64,000 bases of DNA from Strongyloides papillosus (GCA_005656395.1 SRSI01000002.1:62001-126000); one strand, 5' to 3'. Positions 10,801 to 23,415 are shown, numbered from the stretch's first letter. The notes: a model not told the origin generated them from the sequence alone. A program made the numbers and translations.

Positions 10801-12415
10801 CAAAAACCACTTGTATAAATTTGTTATCTTCATAATTGTATTAACTACATAATAAAATGCACAATAATATTGATAATATTTAGACATAAGATAGAAACTA
10901 AATTAGTATCCAATTTTTTACTAAATATATCTAACTTTATAATTCTAATGCTCAAAAAATGTTATTTTTTGTTGATACTGTGGAATTCAAATATACAAAA
11001 AGAAAAAAACCTCATAATATTTATAACATTTTTTTATGCGACAAAAATTACTTCTTTTGATTGGAAATAAACATTAATATATATTTGATAACAAAATTTC
11101 AACTTTATTTTATAAAAAAGTATGTGATTAAACATTTAAAATCATTTTTTATTTTCAAAAAATAAGCCTTACTGTGAAAGGACATGCATATTAAAAATTT
11201 TGATATTTTTTCGTTACGTAAATATGATAAATTAACATGATAAAAATTGTTATTTACTAAAAGTAAGGCAATTTTTTTAATAGAAAAATCAGTGCAAATG
11301 GAATATTATAATCATATTGAATTAACAATAAATATTTATTAAAAATGTTTTTATGTGTATAATATGAGATCCAATTAAAACATTATTTTACGCTGTTAAA
11401 GATTGTGATATAAAAAACATTATTAATTATCATTTTTGTGATATGTTTCCAAAATAATTTGCTTATGATTTTAATATTTTAAAATTAAATCACAATGTAA
11501 AGTAATAGTTATTTGGTAATATTTAGAATTATTAGAATTATCAAATACTTATTGTTTTAAAAATTACTTTTTAATCATTTTAAATTTTTTAAAATCATTT
11601 AAGATGTTGAATTTCGTTAATTTATAAATATTTTTGCTAAAAAATAGAATAAATTAAAATAAAAAGAAAGAGAAAAATATTGTTTAAAGACAGTATAAAT
11701 TCTAAAAGCATAGTTATACAGTATAAATTTATTATTTTAATGTTCTTAAATTATGATATTTTATATATTTTATTATAAAATATAATAAATTGTCATTTTT
11801 TGTTGAAATGTTGATTTTTTGGTATTATTTTTTTGTGGCAGTCGTTTTAATTTGTATAAAATTAACGTTTAGTATAGTCAATAAAATATAAAAAAGTGAG
11901 TTTATTTTTTAAAATTGATCATAAATTTGTGCTAAAATAACTATTCACTTTTTAAAAAATTTATGATAATTTATAAGAAACGTATGTACATGTCTATAAA
12001 AAATGTATAGGTAATGTCATTTTAACAAGATATGCACATTTTGTAAGAAATGTATATAAATTTTTACAAAAAAATATGGCAAATTATCATAACAATTATG
12101 TATGTCATTTCAACATTATATACAGTCAAAACAACGTACATATCTGTTTTTTAAAATATACAATACATTTTCTAAAAAATTCACAAACAATAATAAATAA
12201 AGGTATATGAATTTATAAAAAATGATACCTCATTATGCTATTAAATGATTTGACATTTATGTTAATTGATATAATAATTTTTTTAAATTGAGTATACTTA
12301 GAAAACTTAAGATCACTAACATTTGTTAATAAATTAAATGAATATTTTATTTTTTTAACACTACATCGGAGGGTTATATAGCACATGTCAAAACGACAGT
12401 TTTCATTTTTGAGTG
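7813..12415 (-). mobile_element. CMC-1: decayed CACTA/CMC-like TIR element, 4.6 kb
   Basis: Inverted repeats of 30 bp begin CACTCAAAA and contain AAAACTGTCGTTTTGACA (7813-7842 and 12386-12415, 28 of 30 matching). Repeats sharing ACATACAGT.AAAA..AC.TACATA occur near both ends: 8001-8028 and 8130-8158 on the left, 12119-12146 on the right. Such subterminal repeats are common in CACTA elements. The only coding remains are minus-strand exons at 8930-10115 of a transposase like that of CMC-2. No target duplication is visible. The left flank is LINE and the right flank is Helitron, so the element may be a recombinant. Confidence 0.7.
8930..10115 (-). pseudogene. CMC-1 transposase remnant
   Basis: This is a decayed relative of the transposase-like gene at 40434-45523. 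The first piece (about 10115-9849) has DPFHDLNLGVLS, matching the FHDLHEGVGAY block there. After a frame break the second piece has LNKKGRYLLSGS followed by TAA where the relative has Gln (KKGTFHMSGSQT), then LKMHNLTHYPWNIL and CIRFEG before a GTAAG donor near 9440. The last piece (9179-8930) follows an AG acceptor, begins ANIRLKNILSRTNSR, and ends in an acidic tail and TAA. N-terminal exons were not found. It is inactive: at least one nonsense mutation and one frame break. Confidence 0.7.
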
Positions 12416-13965
12416 TTGCGGGCCGATATGTGCCAAGCAGCTTTAGGACAGAATAATCAATGTGTTGCAATGTCATCTGCAGCATTGATTATGGCATGTA
12501 TCAAAACACCATCAAATTGGGAAAAATTTGATATAAATAATGTTCTAAATCAAGGAAATATTTTGTACGAAAGATGTATTAATCATTTGCGCAGTACAAA
12601 TGATAGAATGGATCCTAGAGGTTATTTATTAGTAACCAACATTATACGAGAAACAATTTTGTTTAATCGTAAAGCAATTTTTAGCACAGCTTCGTGCTAT
12701 TCATTTGCAGGAAGAGGGAAGAAGGTTAAAAGAGACGAAATCGCTTTTGGTTTCGTTTCTCTTTCACAAGCATTAAATAAATTAGTAAACGAACATCAGT
12801 TTCTAATCTTGATTGCTAATGAAAGGGCTTCTTCAATATTACACCATTATGAAGCATTCTTCATATTTGATCCACATTCTATGGATCAAAATGGAAGATA
12901 CTGTTCAAATGGTGTTTCATGTATGTTAATGTTTAACACATTAGGAGATTTTATTGAACATTTACAAGCTAATCAAGTTTGTAATAATTCAATATTTGAC
13001 CTTAATGGTGTAAATATTAGTGTTGAAAATATATCAGATGTTAATTCTGATATTTCAGCAACTAAAAAAAGTGTAAAGGGTAGGCAATCAAAAATAGTCA
13101 AAAAAGAACCTTTACATTTATCTAAAAATAATAAAAATAAAAAAGTCGACTCTAATTTAAATGAAGAAATATCTTCACTAAAAATTAGATATGATAAGTT
13201 TAAAAGACTAAGTGAAAAAAAGAAAATACAAGTACAGTTAAATAGATTAGAAAAAAGATCTATAGATACTGTTAAAGAAAATTGTATTGAAACTTTAAAA
13301 TTAAATGAGGTATTTGATAATAATCTCAAAAAAGGTTTTGATTTAGAAAAAGACGAACCAATGGAGATTGATATTTGTCAAAAAAATACATCGCAAATTC
13401 TAATGGATTTTGATGTAGACATTGATTCTACATTAAAAGAAATTATTGAAGTTGAAAATAAAATTAATAAATGCAAAAGAGCAAATGAAAAAAAAAACTT
13501 CAAGTACATTTAAATAGATTACAAAAGAAAATGTCAACAGAAACTGTTAAAACAGAATCTAATGACATTTTAAATATAATTGAATGTGATCTAAATAAAA
13601 ATGTTACAATAAGTAATGAACAGTCAATGGAAGTTGACATATCTCAAAATGATATATCTAAAAATTCGATTAACTTTAATGTCGATTTTAAAAATAATAT
13701 TGAACAATTAGGTTCAATTAATAGGAACATTAAAATTTATAAAAGAAAAACTAGAAAATTTGATATGAAATTATCGAGATTTAAAAAAAATCTACCAAAA
13801 GATTTCTTAAATGTTAAAGGCATTAATAAAAGAAATAAAAAACAGAATAACATTTCTTTAGTTAATGATATATTAGTAAATGTTGCTAATTTAAATATCA
13901 CTAAAAAAATAAAAAATAAAGAAAAGATAAAGAAAAGTTATCGAGATTATCAAGTAACGTTATAA
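12416..13965 (+). pseudogene. Helitron cysteine-protease-like ORF with duplicated charged module
   Basis: The N-terminal part reads NNQCVAMSSAALIMAC (candidate catalytic Cys) and later YEAFFIFDPHSMDQNG (candidate His in DPH) and GVSCMLMF. This arrangement resembles herpesvirus tegument-type deubiquitinase domains carried by some Helitrons, a judgement made from motif memory. The tail is Lys/Glu-rich. About 120 residues beginning KIQVQLNRLEK recur as LQVHLNRLQKK, with PMEIDIC matched by SMEVDIS. The frame changes at an A10 run near 13490, so the second module (13531-13965) lies in another frame. The N-terminus is lost at the CMC-1 boundary. Confidence 0.65.
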
Positions 13966-14080
13966 AATGTAATGATATATCTTTAAATAAAAACTGTCAG
14001 GTAGATTACATGGTTAAAGCCCTCGAATCAGTTCAAGAAACCAAAGATTTTACCGTAAAAGGCAAAAAAGCAAAAAGTAT

Positions 14081-15938
14081 TTGAAAAAACAAAAACTTTT
14101 TCCAGCTAGAGATGAGGAAATTATCCCAAATAAACATTATTTGGGTACTCTTTCTGTTAGCTGTGAACATTGTCATGCAATGTTTTATGAAAAAGAAACC
14201 AAATATAAACAATGCTGTGAATTTGGGGGAGTTAAAGAATATGAAATATTATTTAATAACTTTCCTAAATTTATGAAAGATTTGTTTATAGGTGAAGATG
14301 AAGAAAGTATACTTTAAAAAGCATTGTAGGCGAATTAATAATAAATTTGCCTTTGCGAGTTATACCGGTCAACAAAGAGATTTTAAAACACCAGGTCCTC
14401 CAACATTTGTGTTGCATGGTGAAGCTAAACGTGTAATAAACACAGCTGTACCTGAAAATAAAGATAATTTGTCCTATGGGCAATTATATTTTTACGGACC
14501 TGATGTTGCTGAAGATATTAGAAATAAAAATGCCAATGCATTCAATGAGATATCAGTTATTAGTAATCTCACCCATATAATTTCCAAAATAAATATGTTA
14601 GCATTATCATATAAACATTTTGGAGATTATATTCGTGAGCAGGAACTAAAATATAAAAATGAGAAAAAAGCTGTGCCAATGTATAAATTGGTTTTGAGAC
14701 CTCCAGCAAATAAGAACGATAGAGTTCGTAATTTGCCAGAGGTTACAGAAATAGCAGCTATATTTCAAAGTGATGATGGAGAAGTTCCTGATTATAATGT
14801 TTTATTGTGTAATAAAACGGGAAAACTAGAAACTTTGAGTCATTACAGTCCTTTAAAAGATCCTGCAACATATCCATTGTTCTTCCCAACAGGAGCTTTT
14901 GGATGGAAAGAGAAAACAACTTATAAAAAAGGTAATGAACAAAGATCTCTAACGAAATTGGTTTATTACCAAAATCTCATTGCTGTGAGGCCATCATTTA
15001 ATCCTTTACATCATGGAGGGTTATTATTTCAACTATTTGTTGTTGATGCTTACACAGCAATAGAAAGAGATCGCCTAAATTATGTTATTAAGCTTAACAA
15101 AGAGCTTAAACAGAAGAATAATAAACAAATAGAAGATCTTCTTGAAGATTATCTTATCGGTGATGAAGATAATGAAGAAGCTGCAAAAAAAAGTGAGAGA
15201 ATTAAACTTTTTAGCAGTTACATTGGTTCAAGAAGATTCATGCATTTAGGCTATCAAGATGGTATGGCCATTGTTAGGAAATTTGGGAAACCAGATTTCT
15301 TTATTACAATGACCACAAACCCAAATTGGAGAGAGATTACAGAAAATCTTTATCCAGGACAACTACCGAATGATCGCCATGACTTGATTGCAAGAGTGTT
15401 TAAGCATAAATCTGATGCTTTAATACATGACTTGAAAGAAAACAAAATAATGGGCAATGTAGTTTATCTACAGTCAACCATTGAGTTTCAGAAAAGATCT
15501 TTACCACATATTCACATATTGGTAAAAGTTTCTAAAGAAGACTTCAGATTAACTTCTGATCAGGTAGATGAATGTGTTAAAGCAGAATTCCCTGATAAAG
15601 AAAAAAATCCACGTCTTTTTGAAATTGTCACGAAAACAATGGTACATTCGAGATGTGATATTTCGAAAACAAAAGTACCCTGTTGGGATGAAGCAAAAAA
15701 CATTTGCACTAAAAAATTCCCAGAACAGTACCATAAAGTAACTTCCATTACTTCTAAAGGTAAAGTTAACATTAAGAGATCATTTGATCCATTATTAGAT
15801 ATTACGGATAGATTTGGTAACAAAGTAAATAATGATTTTTGTGTAACATATAATCCTTATTTAAGCTTGAAATACAATTCACATATTAATGTTAAAATTT
15901 GTGAAAGTGTTTTAAGTCCTAAATATTTGTTTAAGTAA
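14081..15938 (+). pseudogene. Helitron Rep nuclease domain
   Basis: This is the rolling-circle replication initiator part of a Rep/helicase protein. It starts with the Helitron zinc-binding block (LGTLSVSCEHCHAMF...CCEFGG), has a +1 frame break near 14305, then continues NNKFAFASY, YPLFFPTGAFGW, RRFMHLGYQDGM and FITMTTNPNWREI. The metal-binding HUH motif is PHIHILV (about 15510). The Tyr motif reads KYLFK followed by TAA at 15936-15938, where Helitrons normally have KYLFKY, so the stop replaces the second active-site Tyr. The frame continues past the stop into the helicase (THKSNGDK...). The upstream link 13965-14081 is also frame-broken. Confidence 0.85.
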
Positions 15939-16061
15939 ACACATAAATCTAATGGTGATAAAATTGCTGCAGATGTAGTTGAAACCGTTGAATCGAAAGA
16001 TGAGGTTAAACTTCATATTGACGGTAGATATGTAGGACCATCAGAAGCAGTTTGGAGAATC

Positions 16062-18206
16062 ATGGAGTATCCAATACTTTATAAAGATTGGACTGTTGTA
16101 AGATTAGCAGTTCACCTGATAAATGAGGATTGCACCGTTGCTGATGAAATGAATAATGGCAACAATAACTGTTTCAAAGCAGATAAAGGTTATAAGTCTA
16201 CATTATTAGCATTTTATAATCTTAATAAAAACGATATTAATGCTAGAAGGTATCTCTATAATGAGATACCAGAGTATTATTGGTTTGACTTAAAAACCAG
16301 AGAATGGAAATTAAGACATCGCCAAAGGCGTACAATAGGAAGGATATTTACTGTATCACCTATGAATGTCGAATTGTTTTCACTTCGCCAACTTTTGCTC
16401 CATGTACCTGGAGCAGCATGTGAAGGTGATTTGAAAAATGTTAATGGTGTTCAATGGCCCTCATTTAGAGATGCTGCCATATCAAGAGGCTTACTTGATA
16501 CTGAAGACAATTACAATGAATTGTTTGAAGAAGCATGTGAAAGCGCGATGCCTAACATGCTTCGTAATTACTTCGGGCTCATGATTTGTTATTGGCCATC
16601 TTTTACAAAGCATTATGATACCTTCATAAGGTTCAAAAATTACTTAATCGAAGATTATTTAATGAAATATAATGGTAATGAAGAAAGAGCTGAAGCTCAA
16701 GCCATTTTTGATATTAGAAATGTTCTACAATCTAATAACTTTAATGGCTATACTGATTTACCTGAAGTCAATTTCGATATTATAGAGATTGACTATGTTG
16801 AGGATAAAGATGTTCTAAAAAGGTTAGGTGAAGAAAATTTAAAATCAGCTAACGAAGAACAGAGAAACTTTATTGATAGGATATTAAATATCATTGTTAA
16901 TAATTTCTCAGATAAACGTTGCTTCTTTTTAGAAGGACCTGCAGGAACAGGTAAGACATTCGTCTACACAACGTTATATTACTTACTTAAAGCTGAAGAT
17001 AAGATAGTACTTAATTGTGCTTCAACGGGTATTGGGGCTACTCTTCTTAGAAATGGACAAACAGTTCATTCTATGTTTTCAGTACCTATTACCTTATACG
17101 ACAGTAATTTTAGGCTATCAAAGCTTAATAAATTACGTACTACTATGCTTGAAAAAGCTTCACTAATAATAATTGATGAAGCACCTATGCTTAGCAAGTA
17201 TGTAATTGATTATCTTGATCAGCAACTAAAAAAAGTTTGCAAGAATGATCTTCCATTCGGTGGAAAAGTCATCATATGTGGTGGTGATTTTAGACAAACA
17301 TTACCTATCTTACCAAATTCTACAAGGCATCAAAATGTTTTGTTCTCAATTAAGTATAGCCCTCTTTGGAATGTTCACTTTGAGACAGTGAAACTTACCA
17401 GAAACATGAGGGTTAAAGAGAACGAGATAGATTTTGCCAAGTGGATTTTAGATATTGGTAATGATGCTCTTCAAAAAAATGAAGATGGCGAAGTGGATAT
17501 ACCACTAAATATCCAATCAACTGGAAATTTAGTGAATGATATCTTTGGAGCTAAAAATGAAAGCATATTAGAAAAATCTAACTATGCAATTCTTGCTCCA
17601 ACAAATGCCATTGTAGAGACTATCAATAATGAAGTATTAAATACTCTACCAGGCGATGTAGAAAAAATATTTTCAGCCGATTCGATTAGAAAAGATTCGG
17701 ATACAAATAAAAATTACTACAACATGCCTATTGAGAACTTAAATCAGTTAACACCTAGCGGTTTACCACCACATGTGTTAAATCTCAAGGTTAATGCCGT
17801 AATTATTGTTCTTCGTAATTTGAACATTAAAGAAGGACTTTGTAACGGCACAAGATTGAGAGTTATAAAAATTAATAAAAGAATCTTGACATGTATTCAT
17901 TTGTCAGGGTTAAATAAAGATAAAACTGTTCTTATACCTAGAATAGTTTTATATAGTTCTGAAGGAGAATATCCTTTTACACTAGCAAGGAAACAGTTTC
18001 CTGTAAGACTTGCTTTTGCCATGACAATTAATAAAAGTCAAGGGCAAACATTAAGTAAAGTTGGTGTAGATTTAACAACACCAGTTTTTTCACATGGGCA
18101 ATTGTATGTTGCTTTTTCGCGAGTAAAAAGCTCTGATTGTCTATTTGTTAAAACAGAATCTAAAAAAGCTAAAAATATTGTATATAAAGAGATATTTAAT
18201 GCATAG
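16062..18206 (+). pseudogene. Helitron PIF1-type DNA helicase domain (714 aa open)
   Basis: This is the helicase half of the Rep/helicase protein and is in frame with the Rep part before the TAA at 15938. It would unwind the displaced strand during rolling-circle transposition. Motifs in order: GPAGTGKT (Walker A, near residue 292), [10 protein letters not shown] (Ia), IIIDEAPM (II), [14 protein letters not shown] (III), VKLTRNMRV (IV), [13 protein letters not shown] (V) and [10 protein letters not shown] (VI). It is complete to its C-terminus with no internal stop. The N-terminal linker has Helitron-type blocks [19 protein letters not shown] and [13 protein letters not shown]. The ATG at 16062 is internal to the ancestral protein, so separate translation is doubtful. 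Confidence 0.9.
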
Positions 18207-18452
18207 ATTCTGATGAGATAATGAAAACATGAAGAACAAAATGATGGCAGCAATTAAAGCAGATGGAGGACCACAAGAAAGAAACAGGAATATTTTTTTA
18301 ACATTTTTAAATAAATGAATTTTTTTAATTATAATTTTTTTAACATTTTTAAATAAATGATTGTTTTTTTAATTGTGTTTTTTTATTTCTTTGAATGACA
18401 AATTGTTCTAATACAAATATTTTGATAATAATTTAATACAAAAATTCTTTTA

Positions 18453-18506
18453 AAAAATATGCTCTGCGGACCAGACGTGGCCTGCCGAAGGCAGGTCTAA
18501 GGCTGG
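18453..18506 (+). repeat. Helitron 3' terminus hairpin
   Basis: ATATGCTCTGCGGACCAG is followed by CCTGCC-GAA-GGCAGG, then TCTAAGG and CTGG before a T. The same terminus occurs at 660, 6861, 35296 and, inverted, at 24588 and 49531. In most copies the inner stem is nested in an ACCAGC...GCTGGT outer stem. In Helitrons such a hairpin marks transposition termination. Confidence 0.85.
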
Positions 18507-21500
18507 TATATTAAATTTTAGTAAGCTGTTAAATGAAAATAGTAATAAAGAAAAAGGCGACTGATAAAATTTATAAAAAATGTGAGAAATTAACGATATT
18601 ATATTTGGAAAAGTCAACAATATAGTGTAATTATAAAACAAATCTTAGAAATCTTTAGCTATCATACAATAAAAATAACACTAAAGTTAACGTAAAAGAA
18701 ATAATGTGTGTTAAATATTAATAATTATAAAAAAAATTCATTGGTAATAATAATAAAAAGTTATCAATAATTATAAAAATATTAAAAATAGTAATACAAT
18801 CATATTAACAAGTATTCTATATGTTTGATGTACATGAATTTTGATCCTTCACATATTGAATAAATATTTTTTTGTACGACAACAATTACCTGTAAAGTAG
18901 ATAATAAAATCATTGACCAAATATTAAATACACAATGATAATAAAAAATAATTTATGAATCAATTTTTTAAAACAAAATATACATTTTAGACCTAGGTTT
19001 ATACTTAACCCATTCTTCAAAGCTTGAACGAAAAAAATGGCAAATGAATCATTCAAACAGCTTCTACAGCACCATGACCCTTCAGAAATAATGGCATCTA
19101 TAACTACAAAACAGTTATCAATGATTAAATTTATTATACATTAAAAAAAAGGAATTAAATAATTGTATGACAAATAAAAAATGTGGGAAAGTATCCTTTC
19201 ACAAGAAAAAAATGTTTTTATTCCTCTTAAAAAAACGATAAAAAAAATAGAACTTCAGCTAGATGTTGTATTGTCTTTCTTCAAATTTTGTGTTAATCTT
19301 ATATAAAAATGAAATTTCTTTTAATCTATAGAACTGTGGCATTAGAATTTAAGAAGATAAGTTTACCGTTGTATAATTATTAGACATCTCTTCATATTTA
19401 TCTTCTGTCGAAAATACATCTTCTTAATATTAACTTTCAGTTAATTAGAACTAGCAATTATGAATTCCTAATTAGTTAATGAAGATTTAACATGACGAAA
19501 ACTGGATGTATTTGAAATTCAACCTTTGGAGTTTTGCGATTGATCTGGTTGTTCTTTAGATTATTAAGAGTGAAGGAAAATGCTCTAATTTCAGCCTAGC
19601 ATCTGTTGTTATTGTTCGTGACTCCTAAAAAAAGGCTTTCTGCATCATTTCAACATATTTATAACCAAAGAAACACATTATATTATAATGTTCTATCCAT
19701 GGATTAAAAGAGATAAGACTAAAATAAATTTTTGACAAATAGCTTCAGATAAAAATTGCTGAAAGCAAAGATACATAAACTGAAGCCATTTATTTTTATA
19801 ATTCTTATTGCTGATATATTATTTTGCTTTTCTTTTAGACTTCCGTTGTAAACCCTTAGCAATAGTTGTCTGAATTATGAGTTATTTCAAAACTCGTTAA
19901 AACTTACTTTTTTGACAAAAATATAAATGAAAACATTGAAAATGTTTAAGATATTAGGATTTTCTAAAAAAATTTAAAACTACCACGTACTACCAAAAGT
20001 AACAAAGTAAAATATTTATGAAATTGATTTAGTAAATGGATAAAAATTATTCAATAAGAGGTTATTTACTTATTGATTTAATGTATGGGATTGTATAATA
20101 TTTCCACTTTTTTTTATAAATAAATTATAGTATTACATCACATAAACATGATATAAAAGAATTTTTTTTTGAAGATTATCAACCAAAAATCTATGGTTCT
20201 TTTATTTTTGAATTATGAATTAGTGCTAAAATGGTTTATTAATGTTTTAATTTTTATAAATATGCATACAATACTATATTAAATACTTATTATTTTCAGA
20301 AAGTATAATTAGAATCTTCTAAAATTTTATTCATTCAATGGATAAAGGTCCTTTACAAAAGATATTTTTAAAAATTGAGAAATTTAATACATATTTTTTA
20401 CAAGCAAATTAAGAAATCATGTACGATTTATGATTTCCGGAAAGCCTTTCGATTATCCACCATATTTCTATAATTAAGAATATTTTAGAATCTAAAAATT
20501 AAGGAATTTTAAAATGTAAAATAAATTCAACTACATTTTATTTAAAAATTTGTTATTCCTTTTGTGTTGTTATATAAATGGATTGTAGATTTAACCTAAT
20601 TTTTATTATAGTAAAAATTTTATTGGTGTTGTCACTATAATTAAAGATATAATATTAGAAAAGATATAAGAAGAAAAGAGATACAATAAAGCAATGATAT
20701 ATATTTAAAAATAATGACTTGACCATAGTTATTTCGTCTTTTATAAGCGAATAAAAGACATAAAGCCAATGCGCATCAAACATAAGGTATCTGCATGACC
20801 TATGTTTGTCACTTTATATACCAAAATTAGTAAAAAAAATTTAACTACATAAATAATTATATTTAAGTTATATGATTAGGTAATACTCTTTGATACCTCA
20901 TATCTTTGTATTTTTATAAAACTTTAAAATAAATATTATTATATTACTTTCGGGAATAAAAAATTTTTTGATATTTTATTACTAACAAGTAACAATAATA
21001 TTGATAACAAAGAAAATGTTTATAAATTAAGGATATAAAACAATTAAAAATTGAATGGATAAATATGAAATTATGTATTACAAAACAAATTTAATAATAA
21101 CAATTGTATTTAAATAATTCACTTATTTTTAAATTTCATCTTAGCAAATTAAATAATTATTTAGTTTTATCTAATCAGCCTAAAGTTATGCCTTTACATT
21201 GCTTTGTTTAACTTTTTAATTCATTCTACTTGAAATTTTTTTAACAAAATCTACCATCATTCTTTGATTCATAACTTGATTAGTTTTGAACTAACTTTAC
21301 CATTCTTGATTGTAGGTAGATATTATTAATTTTCAACAAAGCAGTTGTTTTTAACACTGCATATTTTTAATGCCCCAGATTAATTGTAGCAAACATTATC
21401 CGTATATTTTTATATTTATCTTTTTTAAATTAATAAAATGAACTAATTTTTTTACTTTACAACAAGCATTTAAACAATTTGTATTTTTTAAAGACATTAT

Positions 21501-21830
21501 TATAGTAAGAATATCTTACATGAATAGCAATGCAATGAATAATATTTTATTTGAAGTAGAGTATTTAAGTTTATACAAAGAAAAGATTAAACATGTTACA
21601 GAGAAAGATATAAATAAACTAAGACTAAATATTATACGATTTGAAGCAATTTCTATAGTATCTTAATTTTGAAAGTAATATGTTGAATGTGCTAGTTTTT
21701 TTTATGTTTCCCTGAATTTCTAGTAAGCTAATAATATGTTTTGTCTTTTAATAATTTTCATATGAAGTTATTTTAATGATTTCTTGTGTGATTGATGCAA
21801 TGATTTTTTTATGAGATTAATAAAATGTGT
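18507..21830. other. AT-rich DNA, no convincing gene
   Basis: This is a long non-coding stretch. A minus-strand open segment near 19110-18985 (SEGSWCCRSC...) follows an AG and could be a stray exon, but no partner exon was found. No TIR, LTR or tandem repeat was seen. Confidence 0.4.
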
Positions 21831-22289
21831 GGTACTTTTCGGTTATATCGCCCCAAAGATATTGACTTTAATGGTTATCAATAACAGTTTTTGATTATTT
21901 ACAATCCAGTAGTAGAAAATAAAGCTATTTAAATATATTTAGTATTAAAAAAATTTATTTCTTAAAAAATTAAATTTTAAAATTTTTCATTTTTGAAATT
22001 TTTAATATCATTTAAGAATCACCTACTTTTAATAACCTCTCTGCACATAAGAAATGATAAGAATATCCTCATTAATTCTTTTTTTAGTACTTTTATTATG
22101 TTTCGGGAAGTCTTATTATTCACAGATTCAATGATTTTAAACTTTCCCAAGAACCTTATCATTAGCAATTTTTTTACTAACAATTTATCAATACAAATCT
22201 ATTTAATCAACTTACATGTAATAATTTATGAGAAAATAGTTCATTTTTATCTGTTTCATTTTGGGAGATGGATATAACCGAAAAGTACC
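21831..22289. mobile_element. GGTAC MITE copy 1 (459 bp)
   Basis: Terminal inverted repeats begin GGTACTTTTCGGTTATATC at both ends. The interior aligns with the copy at 27198-27691: GATATTGACTTTAATGG near the left, AAGCTATTTAAA, and AATGATAA near the middle. There is no coding capacity. No clear target duplication remains: the 8-bp flanks AAATGTGT and GATTGTAG match at only half the positions. Confidence 0.8.
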
Positions 22290-22552
22290 GATTGTAGTTA
22301 TATATTTGCTCTTAATGTTTTTTAAATAAATTTAATAAAGTTACTTTAACCATGAAAAAAATAAGTAACATTTAATGTTTCATAACTTTATTTAAAATTA
22401 ATATTCAATAACTAATTTCTAAATATGGTGTACAAATTATTTTAGCTATCATATGAAAAAAATACTAAGCTTTGAAAAAGTTACACTTTTAAAAATGTTT
22501 ACAATGATGTCATTGATATTCTGTAGATAGTTTAGTCTATCATTTTAATGTA

Positions 22553-23415
22553 CGGGATGTCTCGAAAGGTACGTGATATTATTAAATATCAAAATTTTTA
22601 TTATGCTATATAAATTTTATGATATAATATGGATTCAATAGCCCTCTTATTTTCTACGATGTATTTCAATATCGTTTTTTTAATCCTAACATTAAAGAAT
22701 GTTAAAGAAATGTACGTGAATGCCATTTTTCCTATATTTTTTTATTAAGAAAATAAACATGACTTTTTTAAATGATATTTTTTTACATTATTATAATCAT
22801 CTGTTAGTCCGATTTCTCATAAAGTATAGAAAGAAGTATTACTAAAGATCAATCATGGTAAAGTTATAGAAATTTTTGTAGTAGGCATTTTTCTATAATT
22901 TATTAACAATAATAAGTTTAGATAATTCAATATTAATGTAACCATGATAATACAAACTAACAGATATTTAAACTTAAAAAATATCATTTAATAATATAAT
23001 TTAGCTATTTGATTTTCATTTTCTACCAAAATATTTAAAATTTGTAGGTTTTTTGTTAAATTTTTTTTACTTTGAAGAAAAACACTTCAAGTTTAATGTT
23101 CTATATCTTTACTTATCATTGACTTCTACCGATGGATCTTTATATATTTTTTAAAAAAAGAGATTGGAATATTAAATAACTATAGTAATGTAAAAAAATA
23201 AAAAAGTTACAATATTTTTTGTGTAAACAAATGTAAGAATAAATTATATTAATTAAAACTATTTAATTTTATTTAAACATAAGATTTAAAAAACGATCTT
23301 GAAATATATCGTAGACAATAAGTGACACTATCAAATGAATTTAATATAATAAAATCCTAAAAAAATAAAAAACTATTGATACTCAACTGAGTTGCGTATC
23401 TTTTGAAATACCCTG
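22553..23415. mobile_element. Possible degenerate TA-flanked TIR element
   Basis: The 21-bp ends 22553-22573 and 23395-23415 are inverted copies matching at 15 of 21 positions, and all six mismatches are transitions, consistent with ageing of one TIR (consensus near CAGGGTGTCTCGAAAGG). TA flanks both ends, as in Tc1/mariner-type insertions. Nothing coding remains. This is a tentative call. Confidence 0.4.

Larger units (their letters stand above)
12416..18506 (+). mobile_element. Rep/helicase Helitron C, 5' end missing, decayed
   Basis: It encodes a cysteine-protease-like ORF, a Rep nuclease and a PIF1-type helicase in the usual Helitron order. It ends at 18506 with the same hairpin and CTGG^T terminus as the short family members, so this lineage could have mobilised them. 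The left boundary is the TIR of CMC-1, where the first ORF is cut mid-frame; no TCTATAAC 5' end was found upstream. Several frameshifts and one nonsense codon make it inactive as read. A 44-bp unit (ACATTTTTAAATAAATGA and T-rich sequence) is duplicated at about 18300-18380 after the helicase stop. Confidence 0.85.

Noticed and set aside
18985..19110. Possible exon SEGSWCCRSC on the minus strand
   Set aside because: A splice-like AG precedes it, but no second exon, start or stop in a consistent frame was found.
510..22289. Relationship between the TTTCGGTTAT word in the Helitrons (e.g. near 512 and 6713) and the GGTAC MITE ends
   Set aside because: Only about 12 bp are shared, flanks differ, and the Helitron word is internal; treated as coincidence.
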